A stretch of 64,000 bases of DNA, taken from assembly GCF_003173595.1 (NCBI RefSeq), contig NZ_QGNZ01000001.1:372001-436000 (forward strand), written 5' to 3'. Below the pieces are notes generated by a model. The model was given only the letters and a program-made list of their open reading frames with translations, was not told where the DNA came from and did not search any database. A program made the translations under genes and the position numbers. Positions within the stretch are counted from its first letter, which is position 1, and every line of letters begins with the position of its first letter. This stretch comes from Pedobacter yonginensis (GTDB lineage Bacteria; Bacteroidota; Bacteroidia; Sphingobacteriales; Sphingobacteriaceae). Positions 47,978 through 56,960 of this stretch are shown in pieces.

Positions 47978-49189
47978 ATGAAGAAACTGCAAATAATCTT
48001 AGTCCTATTCTTATTATCACTTGAAATTGCTTTTTCTCAAACAAAAAAATTAGAAGGCGACACTACTTATTTTGTTACGAGTAGCAAGGAATTTCAAAAA
48101 ACTTTAAATTTAAGGGACTTTGAAAAATCTACTAATGAATTTAATTTCAGATTTCGGAATCTTGGACAAGTAGTAGAACTTACACAAGATAGTTGTGGGG
48201 TTAATGGTACTATAACGAATTACATATATCACACTAGAAAAGCAAATAGGGATAATACGGAAGTGTTATTTGATAAAATAATTTTATCACCGGAACAGGC
48301 CAAAAACATCTACAACATTATTCAAAACTCCAGCATCTTAACGCTACAATCAGACGATAAAATAAAAAATTGGAACAAGGGTTTAGACGGAATAACTTAC
48401 ATCATCGAACATACGGATAAAAAAACCTATTGGCTAAAAAAGTATTGGACACCATCCTCGCAAGATTCTATCCCTGAAGCACTAATCGTACGTAACTTTG
48501 TGGAAAAACTAACAAATTCATTAAACCTACAAAAAACATATACAACTTTTAATAATGATTTACCAAAAATCGGCTGCTATAATTCAGGAGGATTGAATAC
48601 TCTTTGTTATATTTCAAATTCTTTAGAAATAGGTTATAGTGGGTCAACCAGACTTCCATTAGGGTTTTTCACGTCTTATAGCGCTTCATTCATAGGAAAA
48701 ACGCAAGTAAATTCGGGCATCGGTTTACAATACAACTTTGACAACAACGGTTTTCAACATTTGAATTTCCAAGCCTCGAAATGGAAAATATTCTATAGAA
48801 AAAATAATTTTTCTGACTTTATTGCTTATAACTATCAAAACAGAAAACTTGCCAATGTTAACGGTGGGAATAGACTTGAAAATCATCAAATTAAATACGG
48901 TTTAAATCTGAAAAGCAATTTTGGAATCGGAGCTGGAATTGATGTTTTATTTATTGATAATGAGAAAATTGGGTCGTATTTATATGCTTTTAAATGGTTT
49001 CCCAAACTGAACATTAGCACTACATTAACCTCGTCAATATTTTATAATCAACTAAATTATAAAGGAGAAATACTCAAATCGATTAACCTAAATTCTAAAT
49101 CTTTCTTACATCGAATTACTTTAGGATTGGCCTATGAAGACTTTATGGATTATAAAGATCTGTACGTTAGGGTACAAGTATCTTTCTAA
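47978..49189 (+). CDS. Putative outer-membrane barrel protein of unknown function
   Basis: The protein has 403 residues, with a signal peptide ending at IAFSQT. The first 170 residues are soluble (ILSPEQAKNIYNIIQN, GLDGITYIIEHTDKKTYWLKKYW). From about residue 200 alternating strands rich in Asn, Tyr and Phe appear, ending in a terminal aromatic strand (LYVRVQVSF), as in outer-membrane barrels. No family is recognised. Codon use is strikingly AT-rich like the preceding gene, which suggests a shared, possibly acquired origin. Confidence 0.65.
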   Translation: MKKLQIILVLFLLSLEIAFSQTKKLEGDTTYFVTSSKEFQKTLNLRDFEKSTNEFNFRFRNLGQVVELTQDSCGVNGTITNYIYHTRKANRDNTEVLFDKIILSPEQAKNIYNIIQNSSILTLQSDDKIKNWNKGLDGITYIIEHTDKKTYWLKKYWTPSSQDSIPEALIVRNFVEKLTNSLNLQKTYTTFNNDLPKIGCYNSGGLNTLCYISNSLEIGYSGSTRLPLGFFTSYSASFIGKTQVNSGIGLQYNFDNNGFQHLNFQASKWKIFYRKNNFSDFIAYNYQNRKLANVNGGNRLENHQIKYGLNLKSNFGIGAGIDVLFIDNEKIGSYLYAFKWFPKLNISTTLTSSIFYNQLNYKGEILKSINLNSKSFLHRITLGLAYEDFMDYKDLYVRVQVSF

Positions 49190-49258
49190 AAGTTCTCAGT
49201 TTTGTAATTTTGATTGGCAACCTTTATGTTTTCATTTACACCTAGTTCAAATCTCAAT

Positions 49259-49318
49259 ATGAAACTCTCATTATTAATAGTTCTGTCAATCTCCTCTTGG
49301 ATCGTAATGACAGTATAG
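49259..49318 (+). pseudogene. Possible remnant: signal-peptide-like 19-codon frame
   Basis: MKLSLLIVLSISSWIVMTV followed by a stop reads like the signal peptide of an exported protein whose body is missing. It lies at the end of the inter-tRNA segment, next to a 13-base direct repeat (TTCTCAGAAATAA at 49323 and 49357). This could be a deletion scar or a chance frame. Confidence 0.25.
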
Positions 49319-49368
49319 ATCTTTCTCAGAAATAAGGCCGAATCAGATATGTAAAATTCTCAGAAATA

Positions 49369-49417
49369 AAAAAATGCAAGCTGTTGATAGTGAAACTATT
49401 ACATGCTTGCATTTTTT
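49369..49417 (-). terminator. Terminator after tRNA pair 2
   Basis: AAAAAATGCAAGC (49369-49381) pairs perfectly with GCTTGCATTTTTT (49405-49417), with an inner ATAGT/ACTAT pairing. It starts 6 bases beyond tRNA-Leu copy 2 and has a different sequence from the terminator of pair 1. Confidence 0.85.
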
Positions 49418-49423
49418 GTTTAG

Positions 49424-49508
49424 TACTCAGAGCGGGAATCGAACCCGCACGCCTGTTAAGGGCACAGGATTTTAAGTCCTGCGTGTCTACCAGTTCCACC
49501 ATCTGAGC
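49424..49508 (-). tRNA. tRNA-Leu (anticodon TAA), copy 2
   Basis: Identical in sequence to the copy at 45525-45609, including the discriminator A and the lack of an encoded CCA. Confidence 0.96.
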
Positions 49509-49561
49509 ATCGAGCAATAAGGTCTTAAAATAAATGCCTCCTGGTAGGAAGGCATTTATGG

Positions 49562-49634
<73 letters not shown>

Positions 49635-49672
49635 ATAAAACTTAACTGATATTCTGTTTCGTTTTGGTGATG

Positions 49673-49702
49673 CAAATATAGACAGATTTATATTTCTGTC
49701 AA
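49673..49702 (-). promoter_or_regulatory. Promoter of tRNA pair 2
   Basis: A TTG (49702-49700) and TATATTTG (49680-49673) on the minus strand are separated by exactly 19 bases, the same arrangement as at pair 1 although the spacer sequence differs. Confidence 0.85.
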
Positions 49703-49728
49703 GATTTTTTTTATTAAAAATTTAATAT

Positions 49729-50217
49729 TTAGTTTAAATTGCTGGCTTTCAGTGCAAGTAAAATTAAATCCGTTTCAAAACCTCTTCCTTGAAGGTAGTT
49801 CATCAGCTTCATTTTTCTTTTGATCGGGTTAGATTCGGCAATAAATTCCGACTTCTTAATGGCAAGTGCAGTTAACGTTTTTAAATAATCATCATCATCC
49901 AAGCTGTATAAAGCTTTTTGTAATATCCTATCGGGCACACCTTTCAGCTTTAAACCCTGTTTTATTTTTACTCTTCCCCACTTTTTAATGTTAAATTTCC
50001 CCGAAGCGTAGCTTTTTGCAAAGCGTTCTTCATTCAAAAAATTATTCATAATCAGGTCAGATAGAATTTCTTCAAGCTCATCGCCTCGAATTCCCCATTC
50101 AACCAGTTTATATCGAACTTCTTTTTGAGAACGCTCTTGGTAAACACAAAAACTTTCTGCCTTAGCTAAGGCTTGTTTTTTATCTAAATATACTGGCTCT
50201 TCTTTACCGCTTTTCAT
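49729..50217 (-). CDS. recX: RecX-family regulatory protein
   Basis: The protein has 162 residues and three-helix RecX repeats: ALAKAESFCVYQERSQKEVRYKL, GDELEEILSDLIMNNFLNEERFAKSYASGKFNIKKWGRVKIKQ, LKGVPDRILQKAL, and a C-terminal MNYLQGRGFETDLI. RecX modulates RecA filaments. recA is not adjacent. The gene is divergent from murF-alr with about 60 bases between them. Confidence 0.92.
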   Translation of the reverse strand: MKSGKEEPVYLDKKQALAKAESFCVYQERSQKEVRYKLVEWGIRGDELEEILSDLIMNNFLNEERFAKSYASGKFNIKKWGRVKIKQGLKLKGVPDRILQKALYSLDDDDYLKTLTALAIKKSEFIAESNPIKRKMKLMNYLQGRGFETDLILLALKASNLN

Positions 50218-50278
50218 AATTAATTACTGAAATTCGTAAAAATAAAAACCAATACCACATTTTTCTGAAACTAAAAGC

Positions 50279-52735
50279 ATGCAGCATCAAAATTATACCG
50301 TTACCGAGCTTGCCCAGATATTAAATTCCCAAACAAAACTAATTGATGGACAAGTAGTTATAAAATATTTGGCAATTGATAGCCGTTCGGTTTTAGTGCC
50401 AGAGCATTCATTGTTTTTTGCTTTGTCATCCCATCGGGATGGGCATGATTTTATAACAGATGCCTATGCTAAACAAATCAGGAATTTTGTAATTACTAAA
50501 CCGGACTATGTTGAACAATATCCTGATTGCAATTTTATTCTGGTTGAAAACGCCTTAACTGCATTACAAACACTTGCCGCACATCACAGAAAACAGTTTA
50601 CCTTAAAAACCATCGGCATAACAGGTAGTAATGGTAAAACCATTGTTAAAGAATGGCTATATCAGCTGTTGGCCACAGATTTTAACATTGTTAGAAGCCC
50701 GAAAAGCTATAATTCGCAAGTTGGAGTACCCCTTTCTGTTTGGCAAATTGATGCAGAAAACAACTTGGGTATTTTCGAGGCCGGAATTTCTTCGGTAAAT
50801 GAAATGCAAACTTTGGCCGAAATTATTGAGCCAGAAATAGGCATTTTAACCAACATTAACGAGGCCCATGCCGAAGGCTTTCCATCCAAGAAAGAAAAAC
50901 TAATAGAAAAGCTGAAACTATTTAAAAATGCAGATTTACTCATCTATTCACCAGAATATACGAATGAGCTTGTTGTGAATGAGTTACCGGGTAAAAGGAA
51001 ATTTAGCTGGAGCAGTAAACAGGGAGCCGATTTGAGGATTATTGCTGTGGAACCCCTTGAAGACAAATGCAGTTTGAGGGCGATTTATCAAGATGTTGAA
51101 ATAGAATGTACGCTTCCTTTTAAAGATAAAGCATCAATAGAAAATGGCATCATTTGCTGGGCTACGCTTTTAGCAATAGGATATACGCCAGCGCAGTCTA
51201 ACCTACGACTGGAAAAACTAAGTCACGTAAGCATGCGTTTGGAACTCAAAAACGGGATAAATCAATGTTCCATAATTGATGATTCTTATAGTGCAGATAT
51301 TTCCTCATTAGCCATTGCACTCGATTTTCTAAATCAACAGAACCAACACCCAAAAAAGACGGTCATTTTATCCGAACTGTTTGAAACTGGGCGTTCAGAT
51401 CAAGATTTATATACTGAAATAGCAGATTTATTAAAACAAAAAAAGGTAAATCGATTGATTGGAATTGGAGCTCACCTGTCAAAATATGCTAGTTTATTTA
51501 ATTTGGAGACCCAGTTTTTTGATGATACAAATGCTTTCGTTACCGCTTTTCCCAGCATACAATTTAGCCACGAAACTATTCTGGTAAAAGGAGCAAGGCG
51601 ATTTGAGTTCGCGAGGATTAGTAAGTTGCTTACCCAAAAAATTCACGATACCGTTTTAGAGATTGATTTGAATGCGATGGTGAATAATCTTCAGTTTTAT
51701 CGCTCTAAAATTAAATCTGGCGTAAAAATTATGGCCATGGTTAAAGCATTCTCTTATGGGAGCGGAAGTTTTGAAATCGCCAATTTATTACAATTTCATA
51801 AGGTTGATTATTTGGCCGTAGCCTATGCCGATGAAGGCATTGCTTTGCGTAAAGCTGGGATTACGCTGCCGATTATGGTAATGAGCCCAGAAGAATCTGC
51901 TTTTGAAGCCATCATTAAACATCATTTAGAACCCGAAATTTACAGCATCGAAATATTAAATGCTTTCGTAAATGCCTTGTCCAATCAAACCAACTACCCA
52001 ATACACATTAAAATTGATAGCGGAATGCATCGTTTAGGTTTTGATGAGGCAGAGTTGGATCAGTTGATCGATTTGCTAAAAGGAAACGATAATATAAAAG
52101 TTGAAAGTATTTTTTCGCATTTGGTGGCGAGTGGAGAATCTCAGCACGATGAGTATAGTCAGCAGCAAATTAGTACTTTCAAAATCATCGCCAATCGATT
52201 AATCGAAATTTTAGGCTATAAGCCTTTACTCCACATCTCCAATACATCTGGCATAAGCCGTTGGCCCGATGCTCAAATGGATATGGTTAGATTAGGAATT
52301 GGCTTATATGGCTTCGATGCAGCAATATCGAACAATCCTAGTTTACAAACTACAATGGTACTCAAAACTACCGTTACACAAGTTAAAACCCTAAATGCTG
52401 GCGAAACTGTAGGGTATAGCCGAAAAGGGGTGATGCCAAATGGCGGAAAAATAGCTACAGTAAAAATCGGCTATGCAGATGGCTACAATCGTGCTTTTGG
52501 AAACGGCGTAGGGAAAATGCTCATTAATGGTCAATTGGTGCCCACAATTGGATCTATCTGTATGGATATGACGATGTTAGACGTTTCAAATTTGGATGTA
52601 CAGCCAGGCGATGAAGCCATCGTTTTCAACCAAGAACACAGTATAGTCGACTTAGCTGCAGAAATTAATACCATTCCGTACGAAATTCTAACAAACATCT
52701 CTCAAAGGGTAAAGCGAGTATATTTCTACGAATAA
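50279..52735 (+). CDS. Bifunctional MurF ligase / alanine racemase
   Basis: The protein has 818 residues. Residues about 1-450 are a MurF-type ligase with the ATP motif GITGSNGKTIVKEW and the central FEAGISSVNEM; residues about 455-818 are a PLP-dependent alanine racemase with the Schiff-base Lys in IMAMVKAFSYGSGS, HIKIDSGMHRLGF, FSHLVASGE and IGYADGYNRAFGNG. The fusion couples production of D-alanine with its incorporation (as D-Ala-D-Ala) into the peptidoglycan precursor. This fusion is typical of Bacteroidota. The linker shows no frameshift. Confidence 0.95.
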   Translation: MQHQNYTVTELAQILNSQTKLIDGQVVIKYLAIDSRSVLVPEHSLFFALSSHRDGHDFITDAYAKQIRNFVITKPDYVEQYPDCNFILVENALTALQTLAAHHRKQFTLKTIGITGSNGKTIVKEWLYQLLATDFNIVRSPKSYNSQVGVPLSVWQIDAENNLGIFEAGISSVNEMQTLAEIIEPEIGILTNINEAHAEGFPSKKEKLIEKLKLFKNADLLIYSPEYTNELVVNELPGKRKFSWSSKQGADLRIIAVEPLEDKCSLRAIYQDVEIECTLPFKDKASIENGIICWATLLAIGYTPAQSNLRLEKLSHVSMRLELKNGINQCSIIDDSYSADISSLAIALDFLNQQNQHPKKTVILSELFETGRSDQDLYTEIADLLKQKKVNRLIGIGAHLSKYASLFNLETQFFDDTNAFVTAFPSIQFSHETILVKGARRFEFARISKLLTQKIHDTVLEIDLNAMVNNLQFYRSKIKSGVKIMAMVKAFSYGSGSFEIANLLQFHKVDYLAVAYADEGIALRKAGITLPIMVMSPEESAFEAIIKHHLEPEIYSIEILNAFVNALSNQTNYPIHIKIDSGMHRLGFDEAELDQLIDLLKGNDNIKVESIFSHLVASGESQHDEYSQQQISTFKIIANRLIEILGYKPLLHISNTSGISRWPDAQMDMVRLGIGLYGFDAAISNNPSLQTTMVLKTTVTQVKTLNAGETVGYSRKGVMPNGGKIATVKIGYADGYNRAFGNGVGKMLINGQLVPTIGSICMDMTMLDVSNLDVQPGDEAIVFNQEHSIVDLAAEINTIPYEILTNISQRVKRVYFYE

Positions 52736-52783
52736 AAATTCAATTAAAAGGAAGATTTAATCTTACATCAGCTATTTCTCTAA

Positions 52784-54341
52784 AAAATTAGGAGCGCAGT
52801 TGCAGTGCAGGTCGGTTTCGGCAGTCCCGCTTTACTTTCGCCATGAAAAATGGCTTCAATTCAATCGGGGCTATTTTAGTTGGGCTTGGGGCAGATGGGT
52901 AAACACAGATGTTGAGTAATTGATGTATTTATACCAACCATTGTTCCTAAACCGTATTGAAGCGGTATCCCCCGATTTTTTCAATCGGGGATTTAGCGGA
53001 AAGACGGACCACTGCCCGCCAAGAATTCCCTCCGTTCCTTTCCAAATGTTAAAATTTAAATGAACGTCTTTATCTACCGTTTAGCCATCCAACTAAAAAT
53101 TTGAAGCGCAGTTGCAGTGCTGGTCGGTTTTGGCAGTCCCGCTTTACTTTCGCCATGAAAAATGGCTTCAATACAATCGGGGCTATTTTAGTTGGGCTTG
53201 GGTCGCATGGGTAAACACAGAAGTTGAGTAATTGCTGTATGTACCAACCATTGTTCCTAAACCGTATTGAAGCGGTATCCCCCGATTTTTTCAATCGGGG
53301 ATTTAGCGGAAAGACGGACGATCGCCCGCCAAGAATTCCCTCCGTTCCTTTCCAAATGTTAAAGTTAAATGAACGTCTTTATCTACCGTTTAGCCATCCA
53401 ATTAAAAATTAGGAGCGCAGTTGCAGTGCTGGTCGGTTTTGGCAGTCCCGCTTTACTTTCGCCATGAAAAATGGTTTCAATACAATCGGGGCTATTTGAG
53501 TTGGGCTTGGGTCGCATGGGTAAACACAGAAGTTGAGTAATTGCTGTATTTATACCAACCATTGTTCCTAAACCGTATTGAAGCGGTATCCCCCGATTTT
53601 TTCAATCGGGGATTTAGCGGAAAGACGGACCACTGCCCGCCAAGAATTCCTTCCGTTCCTTTCCAAATGTTAAAATTTAAATGAACGTCTTTATCTTCCG
53701 TTTGATCATCCAATTAAAAATTTGAAGCGCAGTTGCAGTGCAGGTCGGTTTCGGCAGTCCCGCTTTACTTTCGCCATGAAAAATGGCTTCAATTCAATCG
53801 GGGCTATTTTAGTTGGGCTTGGGGCAGATGGGTAAACACAGATGTTGAGTAATTGATGTATTTATACCAACCATTGTTCCTAAACCGTATTGAAGCGGTA
53901 TCCCCGATTTTTTCAATCGGGGATTTAGCGGAAAGACGGACCACTGCCCGCCAAGAATTCCCTCCGTTCCTTTCCAAATGTTAAAATTTAAATGAACGTC
54001 TTTATCTACCGTTTAGTCATCCAATTAAAAATTTGAAGCGTAGTTGCAGTGCTGGTCGGTTTCGGCAGTCCCGCTTTACTTTCGCCATGAAAAATGGCTT
54101 CAATACAATCGGGGTTATTTTAGTTGGGCTTGGGACGCATGGGTAAGGGCAAAAATGATTAAAATGGTGCACCAACCCTTGTTCCTAAACCGTATTGAAG
54201 CGGTATCCCCCGATTTTTTCAATCGGGGATTTAGCGGAAAGACGGACCACTGCCCGCCAAGAACTCCTTCCGTTCCTTTCCAAATGTTAAAATTTAAATG
54301 AACGTCTTTATCTACCGTTTAGTCATCCAATTAAAAATTGA
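52784..54341. repeat. Array of five tandem ~310-bp non-coding repeats
   Basis: The unit GCGCAGTTGCAGTGC... starts at 52794, 53106, 53415, 53727 and 54038 (last one GCGTAG), so the unit lengths are 312, 309, 312, 311 and about 304 bases. Units are near-identical; 1 resembles 4 and 2 resembles 3 at several variable positions, and unit 5 is diverged in its centre. Each unit contains a GCCAT/ATGGC hairpin, a TCCCCGATT/AATCGGGGA hairpin and a GCTTCAATAC/GTATTGAAGC inverted pair. Short open frames inside differ between copies and are not conserved as proteins. It fills the gap between murF-alr and the DUF502 gene. Confidence 0.93.
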
Positions 54342-54465
54342 AAGAAAATTTCGGTTCCAGATTATGTGCAAGCCTTCGGTTTAAACCCCATACTCAAAAC
54401 TCTGATGCTAAAGGAAAACAGTTTAAAAACAAGAACTATTGAACATTTTTGAATAAGTTTGCACC

Positions 54466-55056
54466 ATGAACAAGATCGGGAAAGCCATTTTAAACTATTT
54501 AATTAAAGGTTTATTAATTGTTGTGCCCATTGCTGTGAGTATTTTTATTGTAGTATGGGCGGTTACCACAGTAGATAGCTGGCTAAATGTAAATAATATT
54601 TTAGGCGTAAATCCCCGAACCGGCGAAAGTAGAAACATTCCTGGCTTGGGCTTGCTCACCGTTTTAACCATCATTTTATTGGCAGGAATTTTTGTAACCA
54701 ATTTGGTTACAGAACCGATGTACAATTGGTTTCAGCGCATTATGCACCGCTTGCCCTTGTTCAATTTCATATATTCTTCAATTAAAGATTTAACTGAAGC
54801 CTTTGTGGGCGATGAAAAGAAATTTAATCACCCTGTATTGGTAGAGGTAGAAGGGGGCTTAAAAAAGATTGGTTTCTTAACTCAAAACGACTTAAAGAAA
54901 TTAGAGCTACCTGATGATGTAGCCGTTTATTTTCCTTTGTCTTATTCTTTTGCTGGACAGCTTTGTATTGTAAAAAGAGATCAGGTTAAGGATTTGAATA
55001 TGAGCGCTGCTGAAGCCATGAAATTGGTGGTAAGTGGCGGTGTTAGCGGTCTTTAA
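54466..55056 (+). CDS. DUF502 membrane protein
   Basis: The protein has 196 residues. Two membrane helices (about 10-32 and 62-84) are followed by a cytoplasmic or periplasmic domain. DUF502 hallmarks are NYLIKGLLIVVPIAVSIFIVVWAV, NIPGLGLLTVLTIILLAGIFV, YSSIKDLTEAF and a C-terminal AAEAMKLVVSGGVSGL. Its function is unknown. It lies after the repeat array with its own short leader. Confidence 0.9.
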   Translation: MNKIGKAILNYLIKGLLIVVPIAVSIFIVVWAVTTVDSWLNVNNILGVNPRTGESRNIPGLGLLTVLTIILLAGIFVTNLVTEPMYNWFQRIMHRLPLFNFIYSSIKDLTEAFVGDEKKFNHPVLVEVEGGLKKIGFLTQNDLKKLELPDDVAVYFPLSYSFAGQLCIVKRDQVKDLNMSAAEAMKLVVSGGVSGL

Positions 55057-55070
55057 AAACAGCAATCATC

Positions 55071-55571
55071 CTAAAAAACACTTCTAAAGAAAGATAGGAA
55101 AAACACCATTAGGATGAAGAGGAATAAGATTCTAGCGTAATATTCTCTGATAAATAAACCGCAGAACACCAACAAATCATCATCTACATTGGAGTGGACG
55201 ATTCCGCTGCCGCTAGAGGCATTAAAAAGGATTTGTTTGTCGTTCTTGTTGTTTAACGACCATCTACTTAGCCAGCTGTTTTGGAAACTCCAATCGAACT
55301 GCTCGCCAGATGGGAAGATGATTTTCGCTTTAAAACTTAATAAATCGTAGCTGATTTTAGCCAAAACCTCATTCTTGTTATTGAAAAGCGTTGTTTCTGG
55401 ATTTGAAAAGCCTGTACTTTTTAGCAGATAAATTCCATTTTGAGTAGTGGCGATAGCAGAATTTTTCCATGAGCTAAAGTTTAGAGAAAATCTGAGCAAG
55501 CCATCCTTAAATACGTGATAATTGCTATCAAATGTTCCTTTTCTCCAATTTAAAGTCTGCTCCATGATCAT
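55071..55571 (-). CDS. Unknown protein with C-terminal membrane segment, paralogue 2
   Basis: The protein has 166 residues (ATG at 55571, or 55565 two codons later). A soluble beta-rich part (LNWRKGTFDSNYHVFKDG, SLNFSSWKNSAIATTQ, LAKISYDLLSFKAKIIFPSGEQFDW) is followed by DDDLLVFCGLFIREYYARI and a hydrophobic end that may cross the membrane. It is clearly related to the gene at 55578-56084, 6 bases upstream. The strand pattern recalls tubby/LURP-one-like folds; this is inference only. Confidence 0.7.
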   Translation of the reverse strand: MIMEQTLNWRKGTFDSNYHVFKDGLLRFSLNFSSWKNSAIATTQNGIYLLKSTGFSNPETTLFNNKNEVLAKISYDLLSFKAKIIFPSGEQFDWSFQNSWLSRWSLNNKNDKQILFNASSGSGIVHSNVDDDLLVFCGLFIREYYARILFLFILMVFFLSFFRSVF

Positions 55572-55577
55572 TTATTT

Positions 55578-56084
55578 TTAATGATTATGCCTTGAGGTTG
55601 CGGCAATCATAATGGGTACGAAACAAGCAACAAGCGTCATGCCCCTTTTGTTGTAAACCTGTTTAATAAATAATCCAGCAATAATGATAAGGCTGTTATC
55701 GGTATCACTTGATATGGAGCCTGTGTTTGATAAAGGACTATAAACAATGTTGGTGTCGATATGGTTAGATACACTAAATTGTGATTTCCAGAAGTTTGTT
55801 GGTTTCCATTCAAACTGCTCGCCAGAATTTAGGTGAATTACAGCTCGTGTTTTCCAGTTGTCATAGCTAATTACCGCAACAAGCTCATTGGTTTTTTTAT
55901 CAAAAACATTTGTTTTAGGGCGCCAAAAACCAACACATTTAAAGGTATAATCTTGATGCTCAAAGTTAGATTCAGCCTCATTTTTCCAGCTATTGAAGAT
56001 AATTGCACCTTTCTGCATGCCATCAACAAAAAGTTCGAATTTTGAGTTTAACCAATTTCGCTTCCAATTAATTAATTTTGCCAT
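55578..56084 (-). CDS. Unknown protein with C-terminal hydrophobic segment, paralogue 1
   Basis: The protein has 168 residues. It shares with the following gene the blocks WKRNWLNSKFELFVDG, IIFNSWKNEAESNFE, LVAVISYDNWKTRAVIHLNSGEQFEWK and DNSLIIIAGLFIKQVYNKRG. The last 30 residues are hydrophobic (MTLVACFVPIMIAA). It is the first gene of a two-gene unit. No named family is recognised. Tandem duplication followed by divergence to roughly 30 per cent identity is my estimate from the shared blocks. Confidence 0.7.
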   Translation of the reverse strand: MAKLINWKRNWLNSKFELFVDGMQKGAIIFNSWKNEAESNFEHQDYTFKCVGFWRPKTNVFDKKTNELVAVISYDNWKTRAVIHLNSGEQFEWKPTNFWKSQFSVSNHIDTNIVYSPLSNTGSISSDTDNSLIIIAGLFIKQVYNKRGMTLVACFVPIMIAATSRHNH

Positions 56085-56150
56085 CTTAAATACTTTGCTT
56101 TTAGAGCATAGTTGTATCGAGTTGTTACAGACTAAATTTTAGGTATAAAA

Positions 56151-56180
56151 AAAAGGCATTCGTGTAATCAAATGCCTTTT
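56151..56180. terminator. Hairpin between the LOG gene and the paralogous pair
   Basis: AAAAGGCATT (56151-56160) pairs with AATGCCTTTT (56171-56180) over a 10-base loop. There is an A run on the left, so it is best read as the terminator of the minus-strand LOG gene. Confidence 0.8.
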
Positions 56181-56235
56181 GTAACTAACTTACTATTAGT
56201 TTATTATCTTAAAATCGAATTAAAATCCATACAAT

Positions 56236-56943
56236 TTAGAAATTCGGTTTCAATACGTATTTGTCGTAGAAACGGAAAATATGTTCGGCAGCTTCTTCTG
56301 CGGTATCCACAAGTCGGAACAGGTTTAAATCTTCCTCATGGATATTATGCTCTTTTTGCAACATCGTGCCTTTAATCCAATCAATCAATCCGCCCCAATA
56401 ATCGATACCCACCAATACGATAGGGAAGCGGGCGATTTTACCCGTTTGAATTAGGGTTAGGGCTTCAAAAAGTTCATCCATTGTACCAAAGCCACCGGGA
56501 AGTACAACAAAACCTTGACTGTATTTCATAAACATAACCTTGCGCACGAAGAAATAATCAAACTGCAATAATTTGTTATGATCGATGTATTTATTGTGAA
56601 ACTGCTCGAAGGGTAATTCTATATTTAAACCAACTGATTTACCGCCATTGGTATGCGCACCTTTATTACCAGCCTCCATAATACCAGGTCCACCACCTGT
56701 AATAACGCCATAACCACGATCGGTTAACAGCTTGCCACATTGCTCGGCCAATTGGTAATATCTATTTGTTTGCGCGGTACGAGCCGAGCCGTAAATGGTA
56801 ACACAAGGGCCAATTTTAGCTAGTTTCTCAAAACCATCTACAAATTCGGCCATAATTTTAAAAATTTGCCAAGAGTCTGTAACCTTTATTTCTTGCCAAT
56901 CTTTGTTTTCAAAGGCACTTCTAATTTTTTCTTCACTCGTCAT
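56236..56943 (-). CDS. LOG-family protein (Rossmann-fold nucleotide hydrolase)
   Basis: The protein has 235 residues. The TIGR00730/LOG motifs are present: CVTIYGSARTAQTNRYYQLA, VITGGGPGIMEAGNKGA with the substrate loop, and the PGGFGTMDELFEALTLIQTGK signature. Such proteins release the base from nucleoside monophosphates (cytokinin-activating in plants), while their bacterial role is less clear. It is separated by 17 bases from the symporter gene upstream on the same strand. Confidence 0.92.
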   Translation of the reverse strand: MTSEEKIRSAFENKDWQEIKVTDSWQIFKIMAEFVDGFEKLAKIGPCVTIYGSARTAQTNRYYQLAEQCGKLLTDRGYGVITGGGPGIMEAGNKGAHTNGGKSVGLNIELPFEQFHNKYIDHNKLLQFDYFFVRKVMFMKYSQGFVVLPGGFGTMDELFEALTLIQTGKIARFPIVLVGIDYWGGLIDWIKGTMLQKEHNIHEEDLNLFRLVDTAEEAAEHIFRFYDKYVLKPNF

Positions 56944-56960
56944 ATATTGTTATTCTAATA

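Noticed and set aside
53070-54301. Short open frames inside the tandem repeats
   Set aside because: The frames are not the same in the different copies and lie across hairpins; they do not look like selected proteins.
52784-54341. Possible CRISPR array
   Set aside because: The repeat unit is about 310 bases with no short repeat/variable spacer structure and no cas genes nearby.
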